From: JAUIAI01 sp050633665
GTDB lineage: Bacteria > Pseudomonadota > Gammaproteobacteria > Burkholderiales > Burkholderiaceae_E
Direction of reading: 5' to 3'
NCBI GenBank assembly: GCA_050633665.1
Contig: JBOEGY010000006.1
Coordinates: 62,001-126,000, forward strand
Length of the DNA: 64,000 nt
A program made the translations under genes and the position numbers. Of this stretch, positions 17,745-27,195 are shown piece after piece. Under the pieces are notes generated by a model, which had not been told where the DNA came from, did not search any database, and saw nothing but the letters and a program-made list of their open reading frames with translations. Every line of letters starts with the position of its first letter. The stretch's first letter is position 1.

Positions 17745-19667
17745 CTACTGTGATTTTCTGACTCGCAGATACCACTCGCAGAGCAAGCGAACCTGTTTTT
17801 CCGTATAGCCTTTTTCAACCATTCTGGCGACAAAACTGTCGTGCTTGCGTTGGTCCTCAGAGGAAGACTTGGCGTTGAAGGAAATCACCGGGAGTAACTC
17901 TTCGGTGTTCGAGAACATCTTCTTCTCAATGACTTCCCGAAGTTTTTCGTAGCTGGTCCAGGCGGGGTTTTTGCCGGCGTTGTTCGCCCGTGCCCGCAAC
18001 ACGAAATTGACAATTTCGTTACGGAAATCTTTGGGGTTCGCAATGCCTGCTGGTTTCTCTATTTTCTCGAGTTCGCCATTGAGTTGGCTGCGATCAAAGC
18101 TCTCACCGGTTTCGGGGTCGCGATAGTCTTCGTCCTGAATCCAGTAATCGGCGTAGGTCACATAACGGTCGAAGATGTTCTGACCGTACTCGGAATAACT
18201 CTCCAGGTATGCCGTTTGAATTTCCTTGCCGATAAATTCAGCATAGCGGGGGCTGAGAAAGCCTTTGATGAACTCCAGATAACGGCGCTGAACGTCTTCG
18301 GGGAGTTGCTCGCGCATGATGCGCTGTTCCAGGACATACATCAGATGCACCGGATTAGCGGCCACCTCGGACTGATCAAAGTTGAACACACTCGACAAGA
18401 CCTTATAGGCAAAGCGCGTCGATACGCCGCTCATGCCTTCATCGATGCCGGCGTAGTCGCGATACTCCTGAACCGACTTCGCATTGGGTTCGACGTCTTT
18501 GAGATTCTCGCCATCATAGACCCGCATTTTGGTCGTGATGCTTGAATTCTCGGGTTCGACCAGGCGGCTCAGCACTGCGAACTGCGCCATCATGTCCAAA
18601 GTGCCGGGAGCGCATGCCGCCTGCGATAGCGAGCTATGATCGAGTAGCTTCTTGTAGATGCGAAGCTCTTCCGATACCTGCAGGCAGTAAGGCACTTTGA
18701 CAATATAGATTCGGTCGAGAAAGGCTTCGTTGTTCCGGTTGTTGCGGAAAGTCGTCCACTCCGATTCGTTTGAGTGCGCGAGAATTATTCCCTGGAAGGG
18801 AATTGCCGAAAAGCCCTCGGTTCCTTTGTAGTTTCCTTCCTGGGTGGCTGTCAGCAACGGGTGCAACATCTTGATCGGTGCTTTGAACATCTCGACAAAT
18901 TCAAGCAAGCCCTGGTTGGCCAGACAGAGTCCGCCAGAGTAACTGTAGGCGTCAGGGTCATCCTGCGCCAGCATTTCCAGCTTGCGAATATCAACTTTGC
19001 CTACCAGCGAGGAGATATCCTGGTTGTTTTCGTCGCCGGGCTCTGTCTTGGCGATTGCAACCTGTTTAAGCACCGAAGGCTGAATCCGAACCACTCTGAA
19101 TTTGGTGATATCGCCTTCATATTCAGCCAGCCGTTTTATTGCCCACGGACTCATGATGCCGGTCAGATAACGCTTGGGTATGCCGTATTCCTTCTCGAGT
19201 GCATCCCCCTCGCGTTCGGGGTTAAACAAACCGAGCGGGGACTCATTGACCGGTGAGTCTTTTAGCGCGTAGATCGGGTGCGACTGCATTAACTCTTTGA
19301 GTTTTTCGGCAATCGATGATTTTCCACCACCTACCGGACCGAGCAAATAAAGGACTTGTTTGCGTTCTTCAAGCCCCTGAGCCGCATGCTTGAAGTACGA
19401 AACGATTTGCGAGATGGCGTCTTCCATCCCGTAAAATTCTTTGAAAGCAGGGTAGCGCCGGATCACACGGTTTGAGAACAGTCTTGAGAGGCGCGGGTCA
19501 TTGCGAGTATCGACAACCTCTGGCTCGCCGATCGCGCTGAGCATTCGCTCGGCCGAGGTGGCATACGCAAGTTGGTCATCGCGACACAACTCCAGGTAGT
19601 CGAGTAGCGACATCTCTTCGTCGCGGGCATTGACGTACGTTTCACGGTACGAGTCGAACAGATTCAT
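17745..19667 (-). CDS. prkA: PrkA family serine protein kinase / AAA+ protein (YeaG)
   Basis: A 640-residue PrkA protein. The N-terminal AAA-like domain has the Walker A GPVGGGKS at about residue 111-118, and the C-terminal PrkA domain holds the kinase-like fold. A strong AAGGAGG lies 9 bp before the ATG. Homologues (YeaG in E. coli, PrkA in Bacillus) are reported as serine kinases or as AAA+ proteases, and act in nitrogen-starvation and stationary-phase adaptation. It leads the operon prkA-yeaH-spoVR, a conserved order. In E. coli yeaGH expression depends on NtrC/sigma54 and RpoS; I did not find a convincing sigma54 site here by eye. Confidence 0.94.
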   Translation of the reverse strand: MNLFDSYRETYVNARDEEMSLLDYLELCRDDQLAYATSAERMLSAIGEPEVVDTRNDPRLSRLFSNRVIRRYPAFKEFYGMEDAISQIVSYFKHAAQGLEERKQVLYLLGPVGGGKSSIAEKLKELMQSHPIYALKDSPVNESPLGLFNPEREGDALEKEYGIPKRYLTGIMSPWAIKRLAEYEGDITKFRVVRIQPSVLKQVAIAKTEPGDENNQDISSLVGKVDIRKLEMLAQDDPDAYSYSGGLCLANQGLLEFVEMFKAPIKMLHPLLTATQEGNYKGTEGFSAIPFQGIILAHSNESEWTTFRNNRNNEAFLDRIYIVKVPYCLQVSEELRIYKKLLDHSSLSQAACAPGTLDMMAQFAVLSRLVEPENSSITTKMRVYDGENLKDVEPNAKSVQEYRDYAGIDEGMSGVSTRFAYKVLSSVFNFDQSEVAANPVHLMYVLEQRIMREQLPEDVQRRYLEFIKGFLSPRYAEFIGKEIQTAYLESYSEYGQNIFDRYVTYADYWIQDEDYRDPETGESFDRSQLNGELEKIEKPAGIANPKDFRNEIVNFVLRARANNAGKNPAWTSYEKLREVIEKKMFSNTEELLPVISFNAKSSSEDQRKHDSFVARMVEKGYTEKQVRLLCEWYLRVRKSQ

Positions 19668-20184
19668 ACTCTTGAACCTCCTTGGGAATGGTTCATGAAC
19701 TGATACGGCCTGAGGCCACTAACTGTTATTCCGACACTACTTAAGTATTAGCCTAAACGAATTCGGTTCACTGGCGTTGACCGGCTATCAGGATTTTCTG
19801 GTTAACAATTGCCGGTATGCTTGACGCTTACGTCAATGCGAATCGCGCGGTTATGCACAGCAGTACAGTAGCGAGATCTGTTCCCGACGACATTTTTTTT
19901 CGGTTGAGCTGGACAGATGGCTTAAAAACGCCGGCACGCGGGCTTGTTCGCACGGTTTTCGCCATGCGCCGCCCCAAACTGGTTTGTGAATGGTCTTTTA
20001 GGGTGCAATTTGCAGGCATAGTTTTCGTCGTTTACCGACGAGAACTTTCACTTTCGGCGCTGATTCACTTGTTGGTCGAGACAAAAAAATTTTTGTTAAT
20101 CGTTGCACCCCTGATACAGACAAGAGATGCAATAAGTCGGCTATTACCCGGCTATTCCTGCCATTACTTCGGTGGTCGGTTGCT
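19668..20184. promoter_or_regulatory. Intergenic region between prkA and the HDOD gene
   Basis: A 517-bp divergent region with no gene I can support. It contains an inverted repeat, TTGACG-CTTA-CGTCAA (19821-19836), and an AT-rich near-palindrome ACAAAAA-AA-TTTTTGT (20081-20096) about 90 bp before the HDOD start. Promoters of both flanking genes must lie here, but no clear -35/-10 pair stands out. A 127-codon open frame crosses the region; its composition does not look coding. Confidence 0.4.
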
Positions 20185-20949
20185 ATGGTTGTCGCCATGA
20201 CTGTCTTAAATCCAGAGCAGCCGATGATTGCCAGTTCGGTGACCTGGCCAGTCCTGGCGCATACCGCGAAACGTCTGAACCAATTCGCAGAGCAAAGCGA
20301 AGCGGTTGAGGTCAAACAACTGACCGAACTGATACTCGACGACCCTGCGATGGCGTTTCGGCTGTTGTCAGATGTTGATTCGATTCTCGACCGCCCGCCG
20401 ACGATGACGACTGTGACGAGTGCGATTCTGCTGCTTGGCATTGAACCGTTTTTTGAACGCTACGTCGGCTTGAGTTCAGTTGAGCAGACGCTCGAATCAA
20501 ACCCGTTGGCGCTGCAGGAATATCGCCGACTGGTTCGCTTGTCCCGACGCGCCGCCCGCCTGGTGGGCGCTTTCTGCGTGCCTTGCCATGATCCCGATGT
20601 GGGCGGGTTGTTTCTGGCCGGTTTGCTGCATGCACTGGCCAGTCTTCGGGATTGCGTTGAACGGCCCGAGCAGGTGATTACGGCCAAACGAACGCTGCCA
20701 GACCTGGCTGAAACCGGCAGTATTCTGGAAGCGGCAGGGTTCCCGGAGCCGTTTGCCCGGTTGATTACAGGAGACCAGGAGCGTCTTGATCCGCAGATGC
20801 GGCGGGTGCGTCTTGCCATCCTGATCGCGTCAGCGCTGGAAAACGGCTGGAGTTCGCCTGAACTGGCAGATTTGCTGGCCGAGCTGTCTGCCTTGCTGGG
20901 TCTTTCCCGGGCCGGTGCGATTGAATTGGTTCGCAGCGTGCCGGTTTAA
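20185..20949 (+). CDS. HDOD-like domain protein
   Basis: A 254-residue soluble protein. The first half resembles HDOD domains: an early LTELILDDPAMAFRLLSDVDS block (about residues 46-66) and then VTSAILLLGIEPF (about 78-90). The HD metal-binding residues appear missing, as in HDOD proteins generally, so it is probably a signalling or scaffold protein rather than a nuclease or phosphodiesterase. It is alone, divergent from the prkA operon and convergent with the GMC oxidoreductase. A second ATG at 20197 is possible; neither start has a strong Shine-Dalgarno sequence. Confidence 0.68.
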   Translation: MVVAMTVLNPEQPMIASSVTWPVLAHTAKRLNQFAEQSEAVEVKQLTELILDDPAMAFRLLSDVDSILDRPPTMTTVTSAILLLGIEPFFERYVGLSSVEQTLESNPLALQEYRRLVRLSRRAARLVGAFCVPCHDPDVGGLFLAGLLHALASLRDCVERPEQVITAKRTLPDLAETGSILEAAGFPEPFARLITGDQERLDPQMRRVRLAILIASALENGWSSPELADLLAELSALLGLSRAGAIELVRSVPV

Positions 20950-20955
20950 TCAGCC

Positions 20956-22587
20956 TCAAGCGTGTTGCGCATCTTCCAGGATCAGGTCGCTCGCTTTCTC
21001 GGCAATCATGGCGGCCGGTGCGCTGGTATTGCCTGACACCAGGTTGGGCATGATCGAGCAATCAACTACCCGCAGGCCTTGAACGCCGCGGACTCGCAGG
21101 CGCTGATCGACGACGGCAAGTCGATCGCTGCCCATTTTGCAGGTGCCGGTCGGATGGAATATCGTGGCGCCGTTTTGCCGGGCAAACGCCAGAATCTGTT
21201 CATCGGTATCGGTTGTCAGTCCGGGTTTGAGTTCTTCTGCGACGTATTCGCGCAGAGCGGATGTCTGAGAGAGTCGTCGCGCAAACCGAATCGCCTTGAT
21301 GGCGCACTGACGGTCATGTTCGGTCGTCAGGTAATTGGCCACCATTGCCGGGGCCTGCATCGGGTCAGCAGACTTGATCCGCACATGGCCACGCGAGCTT
21401 GGGCGCAACTGACACACACTGAATGTGAAGCCGGGGAACGGGTGTGGTTTGGCACCGGCCATGTCGGCCGACAAGGTGGCAAAGTGGAACTGAATGTCCG
21501 GTGTGAGGGAGTCGGGCATAACGCTGGTAAACATGCCGCCCTGATTGATACCGACGGCAAGCGGCCCGCTTCTGGATATAGCCCACTGCAAGCCAATCTT
21601 CGCGCTACGCCACCAGGAGGCAAGATCATCATTCAGCGTGATGGGCCGGGTACATCGGAATATCAAACGGAATTGCAGATGGTCTTGCAGGTTTTCGCCA
21701 ACGCCGGGTAGTTCGTGTCGCAGTGGGATGCCATGCTCGGCCAGGAGATCGGCTGGACCGATGCCGGATAATTGCAGCAACTGAGGGCTTTGCAAAGAGC
21801 CAGCGGCGAGAATCACTTCTCTTCTCGCTGTTACTGTGTGCTGAGCATTATCCTGCCGATAGCTGACCGCATTGATTCGTTTGGACTCCGGTGATTCAAA
21901 ATGAACCCCGGTCGCCTGGGCATTGGTTTGTACTGTCAGGTTTGACCGTTTGCGTGCGGGACGCAGGTAGCCGACTGAGGTGCTGCACCTCAGGCCTTTT
22001 CGGGTAAACAACTGGAAGTAACCCACACCTTCCTGGCTGGCGCCATTGAAGTCAGTGGTAGGCGGCACCCCCAGCTCTGCGCCGCCGCGAATGATCGCCT
22101 CGATCAGCTCATGTTTGGCCGCAATGTCCGAGCAGGTGATCGGGCCGCCGACGCCATGGTAGTCAGACTCCCCTCGGGTATTGTTTTCGAGCTTTTTGAA
22201 GTACGGCAGTACTTCCTTCCAGCTCCAGTCGTGGTTGCCGAGCGCCGCCCAGGCGTCGTAGTCCTCCGCCTGGCCACGAATAAACACCAGCCCGTTGATC
22301 GACGAAGAGCCGCCCAGCGTGCGACCACGTGGCCAGTACACCTTGCGTCCGTTCATGGCCGGTTCGGGTTCGGTTTCGAAGCGCCAGTTATAGACCGGAT
22401 GGAACATCGTCTTGGCATAACCGATCGGAATGTGTATCCACGGATAACGGTCCGGTGGGCCGGCTTCCAGCAACAAGACGGAATAGCGGCCGCTCGCGCT
22501 CAGGCGGTTGGCCAGGACGCAGCCGGCAGTCCCACCGCCCACGATGATGTAGTCGTAGTCTGTTCGCACATCAGCAGTTGGTGCCAC
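20956..22587 (-). CDS. GMC-family FAD alcohol dehydrogenase/oxidoreductase
   Basis: A 543-residue glucose-methanol-choline oxidoreductase. The FAD-binding motif IIVGGGTAGCVLANRLS is at about 15-31, the GMC signature 1 is in GRTLGGSSSINGLVFIRGQ (about 87-105), and the catalytic His lies in IFHPTGTCKMG near residue 468 with the partner Asn in SGNTSAP. It resembles choline/alcohol dehydrogenases that pass electrons to the respiratory chain. The GTG start has GGGGAG upstream and lies 3 bp after the TRAP large-permease stop, so it is the last gene of the dctPQM operon; its substrate is presumably the imported compound, likely an alcohol or polyol. Confidence 0.9.
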   Translation of the reverse strand: MAPTADVRTDYDYIIVGGGTAGCVLANRLSASGRYSVLLLEAGPPDRYPWIHIPIGYAKTMFHPVYNWRFETEPEPAMNGRKVYWPRGRTLGGSSSINGLVFIRGQAEDYDAWAALGNHDWSWKEVLPYFKKLENNTRGESDYHGVGGPITCSDIAAKHELIEAIIRGGAELGVPPTTDFNGASQEGVGYFQLFTRKGLRCSTSVGYLRPARKRSNLTVQTNAQATGVHFESPESKRINAVSYRQDNAQHTVTARREVILAAGSLQSPQLLQLSGIGPADLLAEHGIPLRHELPGVGENLQDHLQFRLIFRCTRPITLNDDLASWWRSAKIGLQWAISRSGPLAVGINQGGMFTSVMPDSLTPDIQFHFATLSADMAGAKPHPFPGFTFSVCQLRPSSRGHVRIKSADPMQAPAMVANYLTTEHDRQCAIKAIRFARRLSQTSALREYVAEELKPGLTTDTDEQILAFARQNGATIFHPTGTCKMGSDRLAVVDQRLRVRGVQGLRVVDCSIMPNLVSGNTSAPAAMIAEKASDLILEDAQHA

Positions 22588-22590
22588 CGT

Positions 22591-23910
22591 TTACTCCCCG
22601 TAGATCCAGTGCGGCAACCAGAGCGCGATTTCCGGAAAAATAATGATCATGATCAGGCCAAACAGTTGCAGACCCATGAACTGCAGCATGCCCTTGTAAA
22701 TATCGGAAAGCTGCCACTCCGGGACGACGCCTTTCAGAAAGTAGGCCGATAAGGCGACGGGTGGACTAAGCCATGCGGTCTGCAAGTTGACTGCTACCAG
22801 AATGCCGAACCAGGTGAGATCGAAACCCAGTTCGGTAATCAGCGGGATCAGAAACGGCACGACGATCAAGACAATCGGTACCCATTCAAGCGGCCAGCCC
22901 AGCAGGAAAATCAAGGCCATCACGATAGCCAGAATGGCGTAGCGATTCATCTCGAGGGCCAGCAGCGCTTCGGTCAGCATGGTTGGCGTGCCCAACCGGG
23001 AGAAAACCGCGCCAAAGAAGTTGGATGCGGCTACCAGAAACAAAATCAGGACCGAAATTTCCAGCGTTTTGATGCAAGCGTCTTTGAGGTTGTTCCAGCT
23101 TAGTTTGCCATAGGCTGCGGACATGATCAGCGCACCAAACGCTCCTGCGCCAGCGCCTTCGGTTGGGGTCGCGAAACCGAACAAGATGCTGCCAAGCGCC
23201 GCCAGGACCAGGCCGGCAGGCGGTACCAGTCCTTTGAAGAACTCACCCCAGACTTCGGCGCGGCTGGCCGGTCTTTCTGCCACTGCCAGCGGCGGTCCGA
23301 GTGAGGGATTGAGCCAGCAACGGATCATCGCATAACCGGTAAACATTGAGGCGAGCAAAATGCCCGGCACGATCGCCGCAGCAAACAAGGTGGTCACCGG
23401 GACTTCCAGAACAGGGCCCATCACGACCAGCATGATCGAGGGGGGGATCAGGATGCCCAGCGTACCGCCGGCGGCAATCAGTCCCGAGGACAACTGCACA
23501 TCATATTTCGAGCGAATCATGGGTTTGCCCGCCATGATGCCCAGAATCGTGACTGATGCGCCGACGATGCCCGTGGCTGCCGCAAAGACGGTTGAGACAA
23601 ACGCAACGGCAAGATAGAGGGAGCCCGTCAGCCGGGACAGAATTCGTTGAATGGAATTAAACAGGCGTTCCATCAGGTTCGCCTGTTCCATCATGATGCC
23701 CATGAAAACGAACAGCGGTACTGCCGCCAGTGTTTGTTCCATCATTGACCCATAGAACTGCAAGGTCAGTAGATAGAAAACCAGATCTCCAAAACCCCAG
23801 TAGCCGAATGTCAGGCCGAGAAAGACCAGGGTGAAGGAAATGGGAAAACCGATAAAGATGCCGCCCAGCATCCCGCCAATCATTAACAGGCCGATAATTT
23901 CCGGTGACAT
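22591..23910 (-). CDS. dctM: TRAP transporter large permease (DctM type)
   Basis: A 439-residue polytopic membrane protein with the DctM pattern of about 12-13 TM helices. It starts immediately in a hydrophobic helix (IIGLLMIGGMLGGIFIGFP) and contains the conserved GTLGILIPPS stretch (about residue 149-158) and PTEGAGAGAFGALI. The DctM subunit is the sodium-coupled translocation channel. It follows the small subunit by 2 bp and precedes the GMC oxidoreductase by 3 bp. The substrate is not predictable from the permease. Confidence 0.93.
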   Translation of the reverse strand: MSPEIIGLLMIGGMLGGIFIGFPISFTLVFLGLTFGYWGFGDLVFYLLTLQFYGSMMEQTLAAVPLFVFMGIMMEQANLMERLFNSIQRILSRLTGSLYLAVAFVSTVFAAATGIVGASVTILGIMAGKPMIRSKYDVQLSSGLIAAGGTLGILIPPSIMLVVMGPVLEVPVTTLFAAAIVPGILLASMFTGYAMIRCWLNPSLGPPLAVAERPASRAEVWGEFFKGLVPPAGLVLAALGSILFGFATPTEGAGAGAFGALIMSAAYGKLSWNNLKDACIKTLEISVLILFLVAASNFFGAVFSRLGTPTMLTEALLALEMNRYAILAIVMALIFLLGWPLEWVPIVLIVVPFLIPLITELGFDLTWFGILVAVNLQTAWLSPPVALSAYFLKGVVPEWQLSDIYKGMLQFMGLQLFGLIMIIIFPEIALWLPHWIYGE

Positions 23911-23912
23911 GC

Positions 23913-24554
23913 TCAGGCTTCCTTCGCGGCGAGGTCCGCTTCAGGGTCGTAGGTTTCATTTGGCCACCTGCCCCGGGTGGCCGCGTACCAACTTTTGACT
24001 GTCTCGGACAGCCCTTGCAACAGGAGCAACAGAACGCCGACCGGCAGGCTGCTCTTAATCGGTCCCAGTAATGGCATCCATGCGGAGTCCATGCCGCGCT
24101 CACCACCCATAACTGCCTTCAGTGCCCACTCGGTGGACACCCACAGAAAGACCGTCATCGTTGGCAGAAAAAACACCAGATACAGAAAGAGATCAACCCG
24201 TCCCTGAGTCTTGATCGACCAGTTTCGATACAGAAAGTCGGATCGGATGTGGATGCCTTTGGATAAACCATAAGCGGCGCCGAGTATGAACATCGCGCCA
24301 TAGAGCATGCGGGAGATATCAAACGCCCAGGCCGTTGGTGCGGTGAATGCCTTGCGCATGAAGATCTCGTAGGTCATCGCGAAAATCAGCGGCAGGATCA
24401 AAAAGCCGACCAGTTTTCCGATCCAGAGATTCAACCAGTCGATCGGGACAATAATTGCTTTGGCCCAGCCCGGCATATCGGCCGGCAAGTCGGCGATATT
24501 ATCTGATCGGCGGCTGGCAATTGATTCGTCAGCGAGTTCGGGTTTGTTAGTCAC
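23913..24554 (-). CDS. dctQ: TRAP transporter small permease (DctQ type)
   Basis: A 213-residue protein with four TM helices in the DctQ arrangement, including a conserved block around FDISRMLYGAMFILGAAYGLSKGIHIR. It has a longer hydrophilic N-terminus than usual. Two starts are possible: a GTG at 24554, preceded by AGGTCAGG, which I prefer, and a TTG at 24572. It pairs with the large permease 2 bp downstream and the DctP protein upstream. Confidence 0.88.
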   Translation of the reverse strand: MTNKPELADESIASRRSDNIADLPADMPGWAKAIIVPIDWLNLWIGKLVGFLILPLIFAMTYEIFMRKAFTAPTAWAFDISRMLYGAMFILGAAYGLSKGIHIRSDFLYRNWSIKTQGRVDLFLYLVFFLPTMTVFLWVSTEWALKAVMGGERGMDSAWMPLLGPIKSSLPVGVLLLLLQGLSETVKSWYAATRGRWPNETYDPEADLAAKEA

Positions 24555-24653
24555 TGGCCTGACCTTTGGCAAGGTGAGCTTGTCCGACGACCTGCCTTTT
24601 AGTGGCGGACAGCCGCGGCGAATAGCTCGGAGCGTCGCAAAATAGGGTGGGCC

Positions 24654-24726
24654 GAATTCAGCGCGCCAATGTTGCGCGCTAAATAATTGCGCACTGAATT
24701 CGACCGTGGTGAACCGCCTGGCGGTT
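24654..24726 (-). repeat. Cluster of inverted repeats between dctP and dctQ
   Basis: Three perfect inverted repeats are packed after the dctP stop: GAATTCAG (24654-24661) with CTGAATTC (24694-24701), inside it AGCGCGC (24660-24666) with GCGCGCT (24674-24680), and AACCGCC-T-GGCGGTT (24712-24726). No T-run follows, so they look like transcript-stabilising or attenuating structures rather than a full terminator. This would explain high binding-protein and lower permease expression. Confidence 0.55.
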
Positions 24727-25883
24727 TACTTCTTTTTCAGCGTCGCTGCATAAGCGGCGCCAATGCCGGCGTTCGATTTCTGAGCGCCAGCCCAGAACGG
24801 AACGACCATGTTGGCAAACTCTTTCTGACTGTCCCAGACTTTCTTGAAGAACGGATTGCTGGCCGCATTCTTCTCAAAACTCTTCAGCGCCGCCGCTCCG
24901 TATTCTTCAAAATACTCGGCCGGCGTGTCATGCAGTTGCACACCGTGTTTGGTCGTCAATTCCTGCAGCGCTTTGCCATTTTCGGCAATTCGGTAGGAGA
25001 CGGCATTCATCAGTGATGCATTGGCGGCAACTTCAACCGCTTTCTGCTGAGCCGGAGACATTTTTTTCCAGACATCGCCATTGATGTACAGGTCGGCATT
25101 CACGATATTCTGGTGCAAACCTTGCAGGTAATAGTGTTTAAGCACTTTCTGAAAACCGAACACGCTATCTGGTTTAGGGCAGCACCACTCCGCCGCGTCA
25201 ATGACCCCTTTCTCGAGCGCAGGCAATATTTCGCCACCGCCCATCGCGACCGATGCGACACCAATGTCTTTGTAGATCTGGCCCGGAATGCCTGGCGGGG
25301 TACGAAACCGCAGCTTTCGGAAGTCATCCATTGACTCGATTGGTTCTTTGAACCAGCCGAGCGCTTCGGGACCAACCGGCTGCAACATGAAGCCCTTGAC
25401 GTTGATCTTCATCTCTTTCCAGAGTTGGTCATACATGTCTTTGCCGCCGCCATACATGTACCAGGACATCCAGGAAAAATTGTCCATGCCAACACCGGCT
25501 CCGGCACTGGGCGAGCCGAACAGCATGGCGGCCGGGTGCTTGCCAGACCAGTAATGGGTCCAGGCAAAGCCGCCCTCAATCAGCCCTTTGTCTACGGCGT
25601 CCAGCGTTTCTGCGACCGGTACGACCGCGCCGGCAGGCAATACCTCGAATGTCACCGTCCCGGCGGTAAGCGCCGTGACGTCGTCGCCAAACTGTTTGAG
25701 CATGACGACTTCATCGGCGCTTGAGGGAATAACAGATTGAATCCGAATCTTGACTTTCTTGTCAGCGGCAACAGCGCTGCTTGTGACCAGGCTTGCGCCC
25801 GCAATGCCAACGCCTATTGCACCGGCGACAAGGCTCTTTCTGATGAGTCCGGGCGAACCGGACAGCCAGTTGGCTAGCTTCAT
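24726..25883 (-). CDS. dctP: TRAP transporter solute-binding protein (DctP type)
   Basis: A 385-residue periplasmic binding protein. The signal region (residues 1-40) ends in SSAVAADKK. The DctP core includes FRKLRFRTPPGIPGQIYKDIG (about 187-207), with the conserved Arg that binds a substrate carboxylate, and VIDAAEWCCP, where an Ala-Ala-Glu-Trp replaces the more common GxxE pattern. Proteins with this WxxP block are annotated as TRAP binding proteins for various acids, including keto acids. AGGAG lies 8 bp before the ATG. It heads the dctP-dctQ-dctM-GMC operon; a LacI-type operator is 88 bp upstream. Confidence 0.92.
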   Translation of the reverse strand: MKLANWLSGSPGLIRKSLVAGAIGVGIAGASLVTSSAVAADKKVKIRIQSVIPSSADEVVMLKQFGDDVTALTAGTVTFEVLPAGAVVPVAETLDAVDKGLIEGGFAWTHYWSGKHPAAMLFGSPSAGAGVGMDNFSWMSWYMYGGGKDMYDQLWKEMKINVKGFMLQPVGPEALGWFKEPIESMDDFRKLRFRTPPGIPGQIYKDIGVASVAMGGGEILPALEKGVIDAAEWCCPKPDSVFGFQKVLKHYYLQGLHQNIVNADLYINGDVWKKMSPAQQKAVEVAANASLMNAVSYRIAENGKALQELTTKHGVQLHDTPAEYFEEYGAAALKSFEKNAASNPFFKKVWDSQKEFANMVVPFWAGAQKSNAGIGAAYAATLKKK

Positions 25884-25970
25884 GAGTGGTCTCCTGTTTG
25901 GTATTGATTGCTTGACACTTTATTGAGTGGCATTTGTCGTGGCACCTCACGATCAAGAAGAGTCCCTTGA

Positions 25971-25984
25971 TGAAAGCGCTTTCA
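25971..25984. promoter_or_regulatory. LacI-family operator
   Basis: The sequence TGAAAGCGCTTTCA is a perfect 14-bp palindrome with a central CG, the classical form of LacI/GalR-family operators. It lies between the divergent dctP and LacI-regulator genes, 88 bp from dctP and 119 bp from the regulator, and would let the regulator control both. Confidence 0.78.
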
Positions 25985-26103
25985 AGACCATAGGCCGATC
26001 CAGGCGAAGGGTCAACTTGCAGTGCAGCATTCGACTGCTGTGCCAGAGCAGGTGTCAACGGGCCGAATTGAATCCGCCTGCGGCACCTGATAGTCTGGGT
26101 TGA

Positions 26104-27195
26104 ATGACAACGACAAACACCAATGGCTCGCACGCGACCAAGACGCCTGGCGAAAAATCCGCGCCAGTTTTTGGCTCTACATCCGGATCAAGCCCGAAGC
26201 TGATCGATGTCGCTGAAGCTGCCGGCGTTTCTCTGGCCACCGCTTCGCGGGCGCTCTCGGCGCCGGAACAGGTTCGAGCTAAAACTCGCGACCGGGTTGT
26301 CCAGGCGGCCAACCAACTGGGATATCTGGCGCATGGTGCCGCCAGGGCGCTGGCGTCGCAACGCACGCGAACCATTGGCGCGATTTTCCCACCGCTTGAA
26401 AACCCGGTGTTTGCAACCGGCACACATGCTCTGTCGCAGACTTTGTCCGCGGCGGGTTATACCTTGTTGCTCGCCACCCATGACTACAACCACGAGGACG
26501 AATTATCGGTCGCCCGGCGCTTGTTGGAGCGCGGTGTGGATGGCCTGGTGCTCGTCGGGCGGGAGCATGAACCCAGTTTGCTGCCGTTGCTTGAGAAAGC
26601 TGGTGTTCCGTTCGAGCTGACCTGGTCGATTGATCAGGCAGAAGACTATTTCAGCGTTGGCATTGATCACTCGGCGGCCGCACAGGCCATGACTGCTTAC
26701 CTGTTAGGGATGGGCCATCGGCGCTTTGGAGTAATCGCCGGGCAGACCGACCGCAACGACCGGGCAGCCGCGCGGCTTGACGGGGTCAGACAACTGCTGG
26801 CAAGTGAGGGCATTGAGCTTGCCGACGACAACATTCAGCAAGTCTCGTTCACGATCGCCGAGGGCCGGCTGGCTGCGGCGCGTCTGCTGGAAAGCAATGC
26901 CCGGGTCACTGCGATGATCTGCGGCAACGATACGCTCGCGATCGGTGCGGTGTTTGAGTGTCATGCACGCGGGATACGGGTGCCGCAGGATATCTCGGTG
27001 GTTGGATTCGATGACATCGAGCTGGCCGGACAGATTTCGCCCGGTATCACGACGGTACATGTCCCCTCTGATGATATCGGCGCCCTGGCGGGCCGCCGCT
27101 TGCTGGACCGGCTGGCCGGTACCGCGGTGCCGCGCTGCGAGCAGTTGCCGTTTCATCTGGTAGAGCGGGCAACTGCCGGACCGGCACCCGATTAG
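26104..27195 (+). CDS. LacI-family transcriptional regulator
   Basis: A 363-residue regulator. A hydrophilic extension of about 36 residues precedes the LacI helix-turn-helix (KLIDVAEAAGVSLATASRALSAP, about 37-60, with hinge helix near ALASQ), followed by a periplasmic-binding-protein-like effector domain with VVGFDDIELAGQISPGITTVH near 298-318. It is divergent from dctPQM-GMC, with a perfect LacI operator in between, so it probably represses that operon until a ligand binds. The effector is unknown. It ends exactly at the stop codon of the convergent aldo/keto reductase, with no intervening base. Confidence 0.93.
   Translation: MTTTNTNGSHATKTPGEKSAPVFGSTSGSSPKLIDVAEAAGVSLATASRALSAPEQVRAKTRDRVVQAANQLGYLAHGAARALASQRTRTIGAIFPPLENPVFATGTHALSQTLSAAGYTLLLATHDYNHEDELSVARRLLERGVDGLVLVGREHEPSLLPLLEKAGVPFELTWSIDQAEDYFSVGIDHSAAAQAMTAYLLGMGHRRFGVIAGQTDRNDRAAARLDGVRQLLASEGIELADDNIQQVSFTIAEGRLAAARLLESNARVTAMICGNDTLAIGAVFECHARGIRVPQDISVVGFDDIELAGQISPGITTVHVPSDDIGALAGRRLLDRLAGTAVPRCEQLPFHLVERATAGPAPD

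Noticed and set aside
19817..20200. 127-codon plus-strand open frame between prkA and the HDOD gene
   Set aside because: No ribosome binding site, odd composition and no recognisable domain; it overlaps the likely promoters.
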